NCBI GenBank assembly: GCA_964017145.1
Contig: CAXHKQ010000191.1
Location: 1-11,377 of the forward strand
Length of the DNA stretch: 11,377 nt
Direction of reading: 5' to 3'
DNA from: Agrocybe praecox
Taxonomy: Eukaryota > Basidiomycota > Agaricomycetes > Agaricales > Agrocybaceae
Below the pieces are notes generated by a model. It did not search any database. It saw only the letters and a program-made list of their open reading frames with translations, and was not told where the DNA came from. The position numbers and the translations under genes are program-made. Shown here piece after piece: positions 1-8,170 of the stretch. Each line of letters begins with the position of its first letter. Within the stretch, counting starts at the first letter, position 1.

Positions 1-121
1 CCATCGTCGATACGCCGGCGATTGCGTGTGTGCGTGCGTGAGCGCGCGCACATAAGCGAGAATTTGTGCGAATGTGTGTATTTTCCCCGCATGCCAGCCA
101 AATCATACATTAGGCCAAGTT

Positions 122-142
122 TGTGTGTGTGCGCGCGCACGT
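122..142. repeat. (TG)n-(CG)n alternating tract, 21 bp
   Basis: Uninterrupted pyrimidine/purine alternation: TG repeats passing into CG repeats and ending CACGT. Such sequence is the classical substrate for left-handed Z-DNA under negative supercoiling; whether it forms here is inference. Confidence 0.85.
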
Positions 143-407
143 TCGTGTGTGAGTGTTCGTGCAGCATAATTGCGTCAATACACGTGCTGCGTGCTGGCTG
201 GCTGGCTGACACGGGCCCCGCACTCACACACCTTATCACACAAACACACACACACGTAGCACTGCACCGGTTTCGCGTGCAAGTCGCACTATCGAAACGT
301 ACGCGCGTGCACGGCAGTCGGGCAGCCGCCCGGAGAACCGTTAATTAACGAAAGTGGTTGCCAACCGCGCCGCTGCCGCATGCTGGTTGTTATAGTTGTG
401 CGATTAG

Positions 408-435
408 GCGTGCGCGCGCACACACACACACACGT
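408..435. repeat. (CG)n-(CA)n alternating tract, 28 bp
   Basis: A perfect purine/pyrimidine alternation of 28 bases, with a CG core running into seven CA steps. It is Z-DNA-prone and followed by a short GCC repeat (near 443-455). Confidence 0.85.
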
Positions 436-679
436 TCACGCACGCCGCCGCCGCCGGACTAGACACGTTTTTCTGCAATTGACATAACCGCACGTAACGT
501 GCGTCGTCCGCGCGCGTGTGTGCACGTTCTCGTACAATGCCGGCAATGTGTGCGGCTGCTGCGCGCGGATTGTTGTGGTCCACTAAGGATTTACGACGAC
601 GACGGCGGCGGCGCGTTCTGCTATACCCCTATACATATATTGAATGATTTCTGAACGCCCCGTTTCTAAAGCTGCCGCA

Positions 680-692
680 GCGCGCGCGCGCG
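680..692. repeat. (CG)6 tract
   Basis: Thirteen bases of strict G/C alternation. Runs this long are rare in genomes that lose CpG by methylation, so this supports a host with little CpG depletion. Confidence 0.8.
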
Positions 693-992
693 ATCTCTGT
701 AATTGCGCTCGCACGCGAGCTATTGCTACTATTGAACACTCATCGCTCACTGTGCCGTGCAATGTGTGAGCGAGCATGTAGGATTTAATTGATCGCGCAC
801 AGTCGATCGCGCATATCCACGCAAACGACGCGCGCACGCACACGTGCGCAAACGCGCCTAAACGATTGGCGAGCTTGAAATGTACTGATTAAATAATGTG
901 TTTGCGTGTGCATACCGCGTCTCAAACAGCTTCGGCAGCAGCGCGGTTGGATCGCACAATTTGTTCGTAATTGGTCACATCGCCGCACACAT

Positions 993-1010
993 CGCACGCG
1001 CGCGCGCACA
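993..1010. repeat. (CG)n/(CA)n alternating tract
   Basis: Eighteen bases of strict purine/pyrimidine alternation with a five-unit CG core flanked by CA steps. Confidence 0.8.
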
Positions 1011-1260
1011 GAAAACAGAAAATTCTTCATCGGCATCGCGTCGCTTATTATTCTGGTCTTTGTTTGCGTTGACGTGAAAGCGCACTCGCGCGAACGCAAC
1101 GCAAGCGCAACGCGCACTGACAAAATTGAGATAATGACAACTTTGTGAAATGTGGCATTTTTATGCACACACATCCGTGATTGATGAGCGTTGTGTTGTG
1201 TGCACACATAATTATCCTCTCACATCTACGGGAAACAACAATTTGGGTCACTCCAATCAT

Positions 1261-1620
1261 CATTATCGCCACGGCGGCGGCGGCTGCGGCGGCGGCTGCG
1301 GGAGATACCGGCTCAAGGTAACCGCAATAACCGTGTGATGGCCCTCAATAAACGTATCGCTCGGACGCGGTCGCGGCGTTGGTGCATGCTGCAGCTGCGC
1401 ACCAGCTCGCGCAGCCAAACGGGGGCGGCCATCGAGGAGACACCGCGCGCGCGTGCGCCATTTGACGATCGCGCGTTCCATTTAAACGTAAATCGCCCGA
1501 GCCGAGCCTGCACCGAGTCGGAGTCGGGGTTAATTGAAAACCAGATCGAAGACAAAATAGAAAATGCAGAATGATTATCAAATATGGCACACGGTGGCCA
1601 CCAAAGTTCTGCCAACAAAT
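1261..1620. other. GC-rich block with no supported gene
   Basis: This is a locally GC-rich segment that holds the GGC repeat and a run of sequence open in several frames on both strands (about 60-110 codons). The minus-strand frames near 1345-1480 look the least repetitive, with Leu/Arg/Ala-rich peptides, but I recognise no domain. No strong splice signals frame them. Simultaneous openness on both strands is expected from high GC and argues against coding. Confidence 0.45.
1273..1302 (+). repeat. GGC-rich tandem repeat (12-bp unit, two copies)
   Basis: The 12-bp unit GGCGGCGGCTGC occurs twice in perfect tandem at 1276-1299, preceded by GGC and followed by GGG. The plus strand has more than four GG pairs in 30 bases, so a two-tier G-quadruplex is possible, though weak. 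A coding role as a Gly/Cys repeat cannot be excluded but has no flanking support. Confidence 0.75.
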
Positions 1621-1776
1621 TGCACGCTTATTGCTGCCGCTGCCGCTACTGACGACGATGACGACGAAGACAATCAGGCGCAATTTGTGCCGAGATTAAC
1701 GCGCACTAATGCGCGAGACATAAATTGCACACACGTGCACACGTTGCGCGAGCGTTCTTGGAATTTATTTGTCATC

Positions 1777-1790
1777 CGCGCGCGCGCGCG
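1777..1790. repeat. (CG)7 tract
   Basis: Fourteen bases of uninterrupted CG dinucleotides, the longest pure CG run in the window; strongly Z-DNA-prone. Confidence 0.85.
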
Positions 1791-2189
1791 GAGCATCGCG
1801 AGCCGCGTCTACCACTACTACTTTGTATGTACTGTCGTGTGTATTTAATCCGCCGCCGAGTGTATAAGACATAATTTGAATGAATCACCCGTTTTCGCGC
1901 GGCATGCTTGCTATGGGGTGATATGGTTGTGGAATTCGCGCGCTCGCGCACGTTGCACAGCGCATGTAGCGCATACTACACCGACCAAATCTATGGGTAC
2001 ATTAACCGTTAATACATACGAAAAAATTAACAGAAAACAAGAATCGTTGCAAGCTAGCAGAGTGCCGTGCGCCGTGCGCTGCCCGCAAAAGTCATTCTCA
2101 TGACCGTAAAATGCATATGTTTAGACACAAAATGCAAACATAGCATACACACACACATGCACGCCATCATGTTCTTTGGCGCTGCATCA

Positions 2190-2214
2190 ACGCGCACACA
2201 CACACACACACACA
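2190..2214. repeat. (CG)2-(CA)n microsatellite, 25 bp
   Basis: A CA microsatellite of about ten units that begins with CGCG, in strict alternation. It is likely length-polymorphic, as CA repeats usually are. Confidence 0.85.
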
Positions 2215-2399
2215 GACGGCCGCATGTCACAGCATCGCACCAACACACACATGCATGAATGACATTTGGCTTACATCGTGTGCGCATAAAATGCATGCTT
2301 TGCGAACGACGCTTTCATTGCGCGCGGCCAGAGCATGGGCACATGTTGTATGCACACACACATCACTATGTGCTGCCGTGCAGAACGCGGCTAGGGCGA

Positions 2400-2421
2400 A
2401 CACACACACACACACACGTAT
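2400..2421. repeat. (CA)n microsatellite, 22 bp
   Basis: About eight CA units ending in CGTAT, strictly alternating in purine and pyrimidine. Confidence 0.85.
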
Positions 2422-2853
2422 TCTCATATGCGCGCACGTATACTGTTAGTTTGTCTAAGCGCTGCGCGTCGCGGCAAGCAAACACTACTACACTAACATG
2501 TACGCGTCCTTGGGATTGAACCGTTGTGTGCTGTGTTGTGTGTGCAGTAGCGTCGTCGTCGTCGGCTTGTGTTCTCCGGCATTTTCTGCACAAAGTCACA
2601 CGATATTTTGCACCAGCTACGCCGCCAGGCACATATGCATTTTATCAATATATATGCACTTATGGAAATATAGATTTACATGCATAGTGCACGTACATGC
2701 ATACCAGCGCATTGTGAACCGTTCGCCCGCGCATGCGCACGTAATTTCCTCGTGTACTTCTCCTCGGCTCGGTGTGTCTGTGTGTGAGTTGGCTGCAGTA
2801 GTATAGCTAGGCGCCGAGCCGAGCTCTCTGTCGTTTGGCACTTGGCGCGCTCG

Positions 2854-2876
2854 CGTCGTCGTCGTCGTCGTCGTCG
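2854..2876 (+). repeat. (CGT)n trinucleotide microsatellite
   Basis: Nearly eight perfect CGT units. The flanking open frames read it as poly-Arg or poly-Val/Ser on alternate frames, which accounts for the Arg-rich open frames in this area without a gene. A degenerate run of the same unit occurs near 2551-2563. Confidence 0.85.
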
Positions 2877-2884
2877 CACAATAG

Positions 2885-3590
2885 CACATAAATACACATT
2901 CAATGTTCCAGCGCGTTTCTCCGCGCGGAGTTTCCATGTGACCCAAACACTGCAATGCTTCGAAAAACCGGTGTTTGCCGCACATTTTATCTCTATCTGT
3001 GAGTGTGTGCATCCGAACAGAGAATCGAAGACTATATTATGAGCGGTGAGCTGGCAAAATTTCAACGATGAATATAAATTAAATTCATTAATCTGGTAGT
3101 CGCGTTTCACGTTGCGCGAAGCTATATGGCACGGATGCTAGCCGATATGTTTATGTTGTATCATTCTCGGGACCGATGCATTCGAAGAATATTCAATGTT
3201 TCAATTCTAGCGGGAGCGTGCAGGCGGATCGAAATGAACTCGATTGACGGAGTGCGCGCGCGCGCGTGAGCATTTGCTGAGCTAATGCCGCGCGCGATGA
3301 TCGAACGTGTTTGTGTGCGCCTCGAACGTATGAAAACCCGTTTCAGACCGCCAACACGTAAGACGATGGTGCTGATCGATGTATATGTGTGTATCTGTGA
3401 GCATAGTATGTGTGCGAGCACGATGCTTGCTGCGGTGCATTGGCAACGACACAATTTATACGCAATACGCAATATATTTGTATGTAGTTCATGAATCACC
3501 CTCCCGCGAATATTGTTTGCTGCTGGTCTGCCCGGGCTTACCTACTAGGTGTGTTTGTATGCGGGCTATGCAGCAGGCTTACGAGCGAGC
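2885..3590. other. Mixed non-coding stretch with lower repeat density
   Basis: No gene is recognised. The interval 3010-3240 is nearly free of CA/CG tracts. A minus-strand donor-like TAG|GTAAGC (GTAAGC at 3541-3536) is present, but no open frame of recognisable content ends at it. The open frames in 3161-3590 are short and occur on both strands. Confidence 0.45.
3252..3268. repeat. (CG)n alternating tract
   Basis: Seventeen bases of strict alternation with a six-unit CG core flanked by GT/TG. Confidence 0.8.
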
Positions 3591-3597
3591 ACTGCCA

Positions 3598-3616
3598 ACA
3601 CACACACACATATACA
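3598..3616. repeat. (CA)n-(TA)n tract
   Basis: About six CA units run into TATACA, 19 bases in strict alternation. Confidence 0.75.
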
Positions 3617-3619
3617 ACA

Positions 3620-4030
3620 TTTATAATAGTAGAGCGCGTGTGGAATTGTGTGCCAAATCAAGTCACGATTTTGTTATTTGAAATACAATCAAACCGATGG
3701 ACTGGGGCGGGCGTTTACGGATTTTCCATCAAAGGTGCGTACGTATAGGCCGGCAATATGTTCTGAACAGACCTACTTGTAATATGTGTATTTGAATATT
3801 CAAAGTCTGCACAATGATAAATTGAATATTATAAGTTGGTCAGACACATTTGTCACACTAATCTCTGGTCGAACATGAGAAAAACAAAAGACCTAAGCGA
3901 CGAACTCCTCGCGCAGGTATTATATAAAATAGTTCTTTTTGTCTTCAATGCACACTGCACACTGCATACACGGAACTCCAACGTGTATGTTTGTTCAAGT
4001 ATTTGCAACGTAATAGCGCCCACAGTTGCA
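3620..4030. other. AT-richer non-coding stretch carrying repeat copy A
   Basis: No gene is recognised. The stretch contains a perfect 14-bp palindrome, TTTGAATATTCAAA, at 3791-3804, next to the dispersed repeat at 3796-3907, and the short tandem CTGCACACTGCA near 3953-3965. Donor-like AAAG|GTGCGT near 3732-3741 is weak, and the upstream frame is low-complexity. Confidence 0.45.
3796..3907. repeat. Diverged dispersed repeat, copy A
   Basis: The segment 3843-3907 aligns with 7316-7381 in the same orientation. By hand about 54 of 66 columns match with one gap, including a 20-base block with one difference at the left and CAAAAGAC[C/T]TAAGCGACGAACTC at the right. Similarity extends left to 3796 in weaker form, with about 14 and 6-7 bases missing from the other copy. 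Most differences are substitutions, so the duplication is old. It could be a relic of a mobile element, a conserved element duplicated locally, or an RNA gene relic. No coding sense is evident; a frame reading SSSL(K/R)SFV on the minus strand is shared but breaks down after that. Confidence 0.7.
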
Positions 4031-4052
4031 ACGCGCGCGCACACACACACAC
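4031..4052. repeat. (CG)4-(CA)n alternating tract, 22 bp
   Basis: CG repeats passing directly into CA repeats in strict alternation, the same composite form as the tracts at 408 and 2190. Confidence 0.85.
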
Positions 4053-4251
4053 TAGATCCGCGACGCCAAATCGTAGCACAAAGAATGCACACGTTGTTCG
4101 AATGCACACACATTCGTGAATTATTATAGTATACTCAACGAGCACGGTATATACCACAGCATGTCTGCATACAACGCGAGCAGCACGCGTGCGAGACACC
4201 ACGGCATTATCGGAATGTGTTTGGTGCATTTAGTTTGAGTGTCTGTGCGCT

Positions 4252-4277
4252 CGTGCGTGCACATGTGTGTGTGCACG
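4252..4277. repeat. Alternating purine/pyrimidine tract, 26 bp
   Basis: Strict alternation of CG, TG and CA steps for 26 bases. The ends CGTGC and GCACG are mutually complementary. It lies 12 bases upstream of the TATA-like box at 4290. Confidence 0.8.
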
Positions 4278-4289
4278 ATGGCGATTGTC

Positions 4290-4296
4290 TATATAA
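4290..4296 (+). promoter_or_regulatory. Candidate TATA box
   Basis: The sequence CTATATAAG matches the animal TATA consensus well and sits in an otherwise GC-rich context. The expected start about 30 bases on (near 4320) has no clear arthropod Initiator (TCAGT-type). No coding exon is recognised downstream. A chance match is likely in 11 kb, so this is a weak call supported mainly by its context. Confidence 0.2.
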
Positions 4297-4530
4297 GCGC
4301 GAGCGTGCGCGCGCAAGTTTGCACGCAGACGCAAGCACATAAATCATCAACCAGCAAATGAAGTAGCACGCATATATAAATACAAACACAAACTCTGCAC
4401 ATACCATCAAACATACACATACATAAAAGTTATAGAGGATATACAGACAGACATTGTACAAGCGCCCATACGCTCGGGGTACGACGACGACGTACAGCGC
4501 AACCAGTGCACAACGATCAGATAATTAAGC

Positions 4531-5130
4531 TTGATTGCTATGGAATGTTTGGCGGTGTGTGAGCGAGCGCACAAACGCATAAGCCAATGGCTGGAGGTTA
4601 GTCAACGTGTTTTTACTACTACTTTTTTTTCTCTATACCCCATACATATTCATTCGTGCTGTTGTCCGCGCATGGCGCATGGTGCTGCTTTTTTCATCGT
4701 TTTTGCCGAACTGACAACGCCCAAACCCCGGACATAGTATCTCCACTGTGGCGAAAATGTTAGCTTTATTTGGCTACTGCAATAATACAGGAATAATGCT
4801 TGCGTAATTTAACCACCAGCGTCTTCGTTATAACGACCATAACATTAGTGTATGGAAAGCGAAATACGGTTGATAATATTGTCATTAACAGTTCTTTGGC
4901 GAATTATTTATGCATCGATTATGATATATGTGTATATTCAAGCGCTAGTCTAATGTCTCTCTGGCTGGCATCAAACCAGTTTCCAATTTATATCCGTTCA
5001 CAGCATTGAAATGCCCAACCTATACGAACAGGAACTGTATTCCTATATGTGTATCAAAGTTAGAGTGATTCCAACCTTGAAAAATAAACGACATCGCGGC
5101 TGCCTGACCTCATTGTGCCAGCGCTTGTAT
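4531..5130. other. Low-repeat non-coding stretch
   Basis: About 600 bp almost free of CA/CG tracts. The plus-strand frame beginning at 4531 (68 codons) is not recognised; it passes a donor-like GGAG|GTTAGT near 4594-4603 and then a T-rich run. From 4740 on the sequence is AT-richer, with many TTAT/AATA steps. It could be an enhancer, intron or degenerate repeat; nothing is decisive. Confidence 0.4.
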
Positions 5131-5220
5131 GTGTGTGTGTGTTCTCTCTCAATATCTGTATCCGCAAACGCGCCCGCTTCGCTCGACTGATACACATTTG
5201 AATATTGTGTTCGGCGATGT

Positions 5221-5275
5221 CGCTCATTGCGTGCGAGCACATAAATTTATATTTATGTGTCCGCATGCGATCGCG
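5221..5275 (+). repeat. Imperfect long hairpin (possible RNA stem)
   Basis: Bases 5226-5246 pair with 5251-5271 around the 4-base loop TTAT. That gives 21 positions with one A/C mismatch (5236/5261) and three G-T pairs (5237/5260, 5231/5266, 5228/5269). After a small asymmetric bulge, 5221-5223 pair with 5273-5275. All three non-Watson-Crick pairs are G-U wobbles in a plus-strand transcript but A/C mismatches in the opposite one, which favours a plus-strand RNA. The loop is short for a canonical microRNA precursor, and I recognise no known mature sequence. It may simply be an old palindrome. Confidence 0.6.
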
Positions 5276-5493
5276 CCTGCAAGTGCGAAAGAGTGTCGAC
5301 TATATTATAGGCCGAGCGATACCAGTGATACACACGCGCACATAAATAAAACCATCGACATCGAACATAATCAACGGTATGTGTAGCCGACAAAAATATG
5401 CATTGCAATGCAATCAGAGAGCAGCACAGCAATATCAACGTACGCCCGATTCGGTATTCAAATTGACTCACATGCAAACGTGCCTAACACACT

Positions 5494-5532
5494 CACACGC
5501 ACACACACACACACACACACGCGTACACGCAC
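5494..5532. repeat. Longest alternating purine/pyrimidine tract, 39 bp
   Basis: Thirty-nine bases without one break in alternation: mainly CA with CG steps near both ends and one TA. It is the strongest Z-DNA candidate of the window and probably length-variable. Confidence 0.9.
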
Positions 5533-5599
5533 TCACGCACACCCATGAAAACGAGAACGATTTTGATTGACAACGTGAAATGCGCTACAGGCGAGAAAC

Positions 5600-6630
5600 G
5601 TGCACAGCATCATGGAAATGTATGTTCGAAACGGGTTTCATGTGATTATATTGTCTTGTTTTTTGTGTTGTGGCAGTATTTTTTTGTACAGACTACAACT
5701 GTGTCCAAAAGTATGCGTACACGCGCAGACTTCTTATTTTCGAGTAATTTCATCGGAGCGTTCGCGTGGCAATCGAACTTATTCCATCATTAGTGTGGGG
5801 TTTCGGTTGTGTTGTTTGTTTTTTTGTCGCTATTGTTGTATCTGTTGATTCGTGTGTGTGCATATAGGTATAAGTCTACGATCTGCGATAATCCGTGGTC
5901 AAGATGATGAATATTCAATTATTCCGGCGCGCATGAGCAGACACTCTTAAAATGGTGATTCCCTAATAATGTATTCTAGAAGAACACACTTTCCATACAC
6001 ATCCGTTGAACGAAATACGTCATACATAGAACTCTCACTATCTTGATAAAAAACATTTTCAATCTGATATAATATAACTGTTCATAGTTATTTTGATGAT
6101 TGGTATTTAAATTTATAGAAATTCATATCATAACATGCGTATACTTATTGATTTATATTTATGTTGCGCTACCAGACACCCATTTCTAAACAAGTTTCCG
6201 AACCAGTTTATCCAATACACGTATATATTGATTTTGCTGGCAGAGCCGCAAGGCATACATATGAGCTCACGTGAGCCAACCAACTCCTAGGTGTGTGTGT
6301 ATGTAAAATACACTATACTTGGACAGCCTGAGAGTACAACCGCTTCTGGTACCTTACAATTTACCGAACGGACAACAGACACACCGCATATGCAATTACA
6401 CATAGACAAAATAAAATATTATACATTCGATACATTATACTAGATACCGTAACATAATACTGCACGTTCTTTATTATGAATGCGCGGTGTTTCGTATTGT
6501 AACACATTCGCACGTATTCGCACTACTGAGACCCGGAGCACGGCGAAAAATAGGCGCACCGACTCACAGAGACTACGCCTTCGTCGTCCGACATCGAGAG
6601 ATGGGCGTGCGTATTTATTCTCGTATCAAG
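5600..6630. other. AT-rich, repeat-poor non-coding stretch
   Basis: About 1 kb with almost no CA/CG microsatellite, in marked contrast to its flanks. The first 250 bp are T-rich and readable as small hydrophobic frames on the plus strand (5545-5848), unrecognised. The interval 5880-6480 has stops in every frame. It contains GAATATTC near 5909 and the palindrome GCTCACGTGAGC at 6265-6276, which includes an E-box core CACGTG. No transposon ends are visible. A regulatory island or an old decayed insertion both fit. Confidence 0.4.
6265..6276. promoter_or_regulatory. Palindromic E-box
   Basis: A perfect 12-bp palindrome centred on CACGTG, the core bound by many bHLH factors. Binding is inference; a single site is weak evidence. 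Confidence 0.2.
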
Positions 6631-6634
6631 TAAC

Positions 6635-6671
6635 CACACACACACACACACACACACGAACACACACACAC
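6635..6671. repeat. (CA)n microsatellite, interrupted
   Basis: About twelve CA units, interrupted by GAA near 6658-6660, then about five more. Confidence 0.85.
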
Positions 6672-7100
6672 CAGCTTCACCAGCTAAGCGCACTTTATGC
6701 AATAGTTCGATATGAACTTTGATATTTCGCCCAGTAATGCCGTTAGTTCTAGTCACGGCGGCGGTGCATTGCGGCCCGTGCACTGCACTCTGTGCGTCCG
6801 CGAAACATAAACATTTTATTCCGCATACGACGACGCTACGACGACGACGTTATAAAGCTGCAAGCTGCCAGCGCGCCGGCGTGCGTCTCGGATTTCGAAT
6901 TATTATGGACGCCGACGTCGATGTCGGCCCGCACAAATGTGGGCTTGTATCTGGTGCACGGCGGCTCAGCCAGAGCGGCCGCGCACAAATCGTGCCTGCC
7001 ACACTAAGCGCTCGCGCGCCTCGCGCACCTAATTGATGTACGATATTAGATATGGGAATTATATTCTAATGTGATAGATTAGACATGCGCGCGCGGCTGT
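6672..7100. other. GC-rich segment with small hairpins, no supported gene
   Basis: Open frames of 70-105 codons exist on the plus strand, and a long frame is open on the minus strand too. None contains a recognised domain and none has convincing splice signals. TTATAAAG near 6850 is TATA-like. The GC content (near 6750-7030) explains the lack of stops. Confidence 0.45.
6911..6944. repeat. Two adjacent small hairpins
   Basis: GCCGAC at 6911-6916 pairs with GTCGGC at 6923-6928 (6-base loop). Immediately after, 6927-6933 pairs with 6938-6944 (4-base loop CAAA, one G-U wobble on the plus strand). The two stems overlap by two bases, so they would compete at the junction. Confidence 0.55.
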
Positions 7101-7124
7101 TGCGGAGCCAGGTGTATGAAGCGT

Positions 7125-7233
7125 GAAGTGTTCGCAGATTTGCGTTTAGTGTAGAGCATTATTGTTTGACTGCAAATTGTTGTGAGTTGAGACAACCGTG
7201 TGAGTCAGGGAAGTGCTCCCAGATTTGTGTTTA
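7125..7233 (+). repeat. Imperfect direct repeat pair, 24 bp each
   Basis: Bases 7125-7148 and 7210-7233 match at 21 of 24 positions and share GAAGTG, CAGATTT and GTTTA. The offset is 85 bp. The interval between them is not visibly repeated. Confidence 0.65.
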
Positions 7234-7289
7234 ATTAAGGCTGAAGAAGAATATGAAAATGATTTGCAAATGACTTTAAAATTGAGAGC

Positions 7290-7381
7290 ATATTCCAAGC
7301 AAATATCAATTGAATGACACATTTGTTACACTAATCAATTGTAAAACACGATATAAAACAAAAGACTTAAGCGACGAACTC
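7290..7381. repeat. Diverged dispersed repeat, copy B
   Basis: Partner of 3796-3907 in direct orientation, about 3.5 kb downstream. The core 7316-7381 is about 82% identical to copy A by hand. To the left, 7290-7315 aligns with 3796-3842 only if copy B lacks two short blocks. Similarity stops sharply after GACGAACTC in both copies, which suggests a real element boundary at the right end. Confidence 0.7.
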
Positions 7382-8097
7382 AAATGTCGAATGTCATGTG
7401 GATTCTCAATCTTGACAATTGCATGAGTGGCTCGAATGCGTAATTCCGAGGCTGCCGCCAACCAATCAAGAATACGCACCCGTCTATCGCCCGATGTATA
7501 CACAATCACAATTTCACTCTCAGACATCACATTCGCATTGGGCACACACAGCGGCGCGTATTCGATTATGTTTATTCACATTGTTTGTTACTCGCCAGAT
7601 ATGCTATAGAGATTAATGTACATACTATACTACCACATTGTATTGACCAACAACCAGCAGCATCGACTGCATCGCGCACTCTCAGCGCGTTGAGAAATCG
7701 CCAGCCAACTACCCGACACACATAAACGCTTGCACGCCGCGCGACACGGGGACATTTGCTGTAGACGTCGCGCACGTCGCGAGTCAATAGACATTAGGCC
7801 AATCGTGTAATAATTTAGACGAATGTGCGAATGTGTTCGCATGTCCGCGTGTGTGTGAGAGATTCTGCGTGACCACGAACGCACGAGAGGCCGCTAAATA
7901 CACGCACAACACACACATCCACACAACATACAACGTGGTTGGGTGGCTGTGAGTACAGAGAAGCGCGATTGGTTTCAGGCGAACAACGACGTCTGCAGTG
8001 CGTGTGTGTGTATGAAACAAGAAAAGACACAAATCGGACGGTGGTGCTCTCTCGGGTGTGTATAATGATTTCATGGTACAGACACACAGACTCACAC

Positions 8098-8136
8098 GAA
8101 CACACACTGTCGAACACACAGTCCAACACACAGCAG
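8098..8136 (+). repeat. Degenerate CA-rich tandem array (about 12-14 bp unit)
   Basis: Three related units (8098-8111, 8112-8123, 8124-8136), each containing AACACACA followed by CTGTC, GTC or GCAG. It abuts the TG-rich array directly. Confidence 0.65.
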
Positions 8137-8170
8137 TGTATGCTGTGTATGCTGTGTATGTTGTATGCTG
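8137..8170 (+). repeat. 9-bp tandem array (TGTATGCTG)
   Basis: The unit TGTATGCTG occurs at 8137-8145 and 8146-8154, partially at 8155-8161, then again at 8162-8170. A minus-strand frame reads it as repeated Thr-Ala-Tyr, which explains that peptide without a gene. Confidence 0.8.

Larger units (their letters stand above)
1..1260. other. Repeat-dense non-coding stretch
   Basis: No gene is visible in this stretch. It is a patchwork of short TG, CA and CG tracts separated by 30-100 bp of mixed sequence. Short open frames exist on both strands, but they run through the repeats, overlap one another and encode His/Arg/Cys/Val-rich low-complexity peptides that match no family I know. A CTGG repeat of about four units lies near 192-206. 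I see no convincing splice sites, tRNA or transposon ends. Intergenic or intronic DNA is the best reading. Confidence 0.6.
1621..2885. other. Repeat-rich non-coding stretch
   Basis: No gene is recognised. CA, TG and CG tracts are interspersed with ACA/ATGCAT-rich sequence. Open frames on both strands pass through the repeats. A small inverted repeat, ATTAAC-C-GTTAAT, lies near 2001-2013. From about 2540 to 2880 there are several GTC/CGT runs. Confidence 0.55.
4055..4530. other. Repeat-rich non-coding stretch with a TATA-like box
   Basis: No gene is recognised. The central part holds the 26-bp alternating tract and TATA-like box annotated separately. Downstream, 4335-4450 is A-rich on the plus strand (many ACA/ATA steps). 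The first ATG after the box (near 4358) opens a frame of only two codons, so no protein follows directly. Confidence 0.45.
5130..5600. other. Repeat and hairpin block
   Basis: No gene is recognised. TG repeats occur near 5128-5141, the hairpin at 5221-5275, and the long CA tract at 5494-5532. Open frames on both strands are short and low-complexity. Confidence 0.5.
7100..7460. other. Low-repeat stretch carrying repeat copy B
   Basis: No gene is recognised. It includes the imperfect 24-bp direct repeat at 7125/7210 and the dispersed repeat copy B. The minus-strand frame at 7306-7545 (79 codons) is less repetitive than most in the window, but I recognise nothing in it, and its end lies inside the repeat. 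Confidence 0.45.

Noticed and set aside
1345..1683. Overlapping minus-strand frames of 101-112 codons
   Set aside because: Open simultaneously in several frames and both strands; the peptides match nothing I recognise.
3533..3545. Minus-strand donor-like TAG|GTAAGC
   Set aside because: No acceptor at a sensible distance and no meaningful frame ending there; likely chance.
5965..5985. Heat-shock-element-like TTCTAGAA
   Set aside because: Only two units; the site is short and expected by chance.
6719..7036. 105-codon plus-strand frame in a GC-rich segment
   Set aside because: A frame on the opposite strand is equally open, no family is recognised, and GC content explains the lack of stops.
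8098..8170. CRISPR-like repeat array
   Set aside because: Units are contiguous, of 9-14 bp, with no spacers, and the context is eukaryotic.
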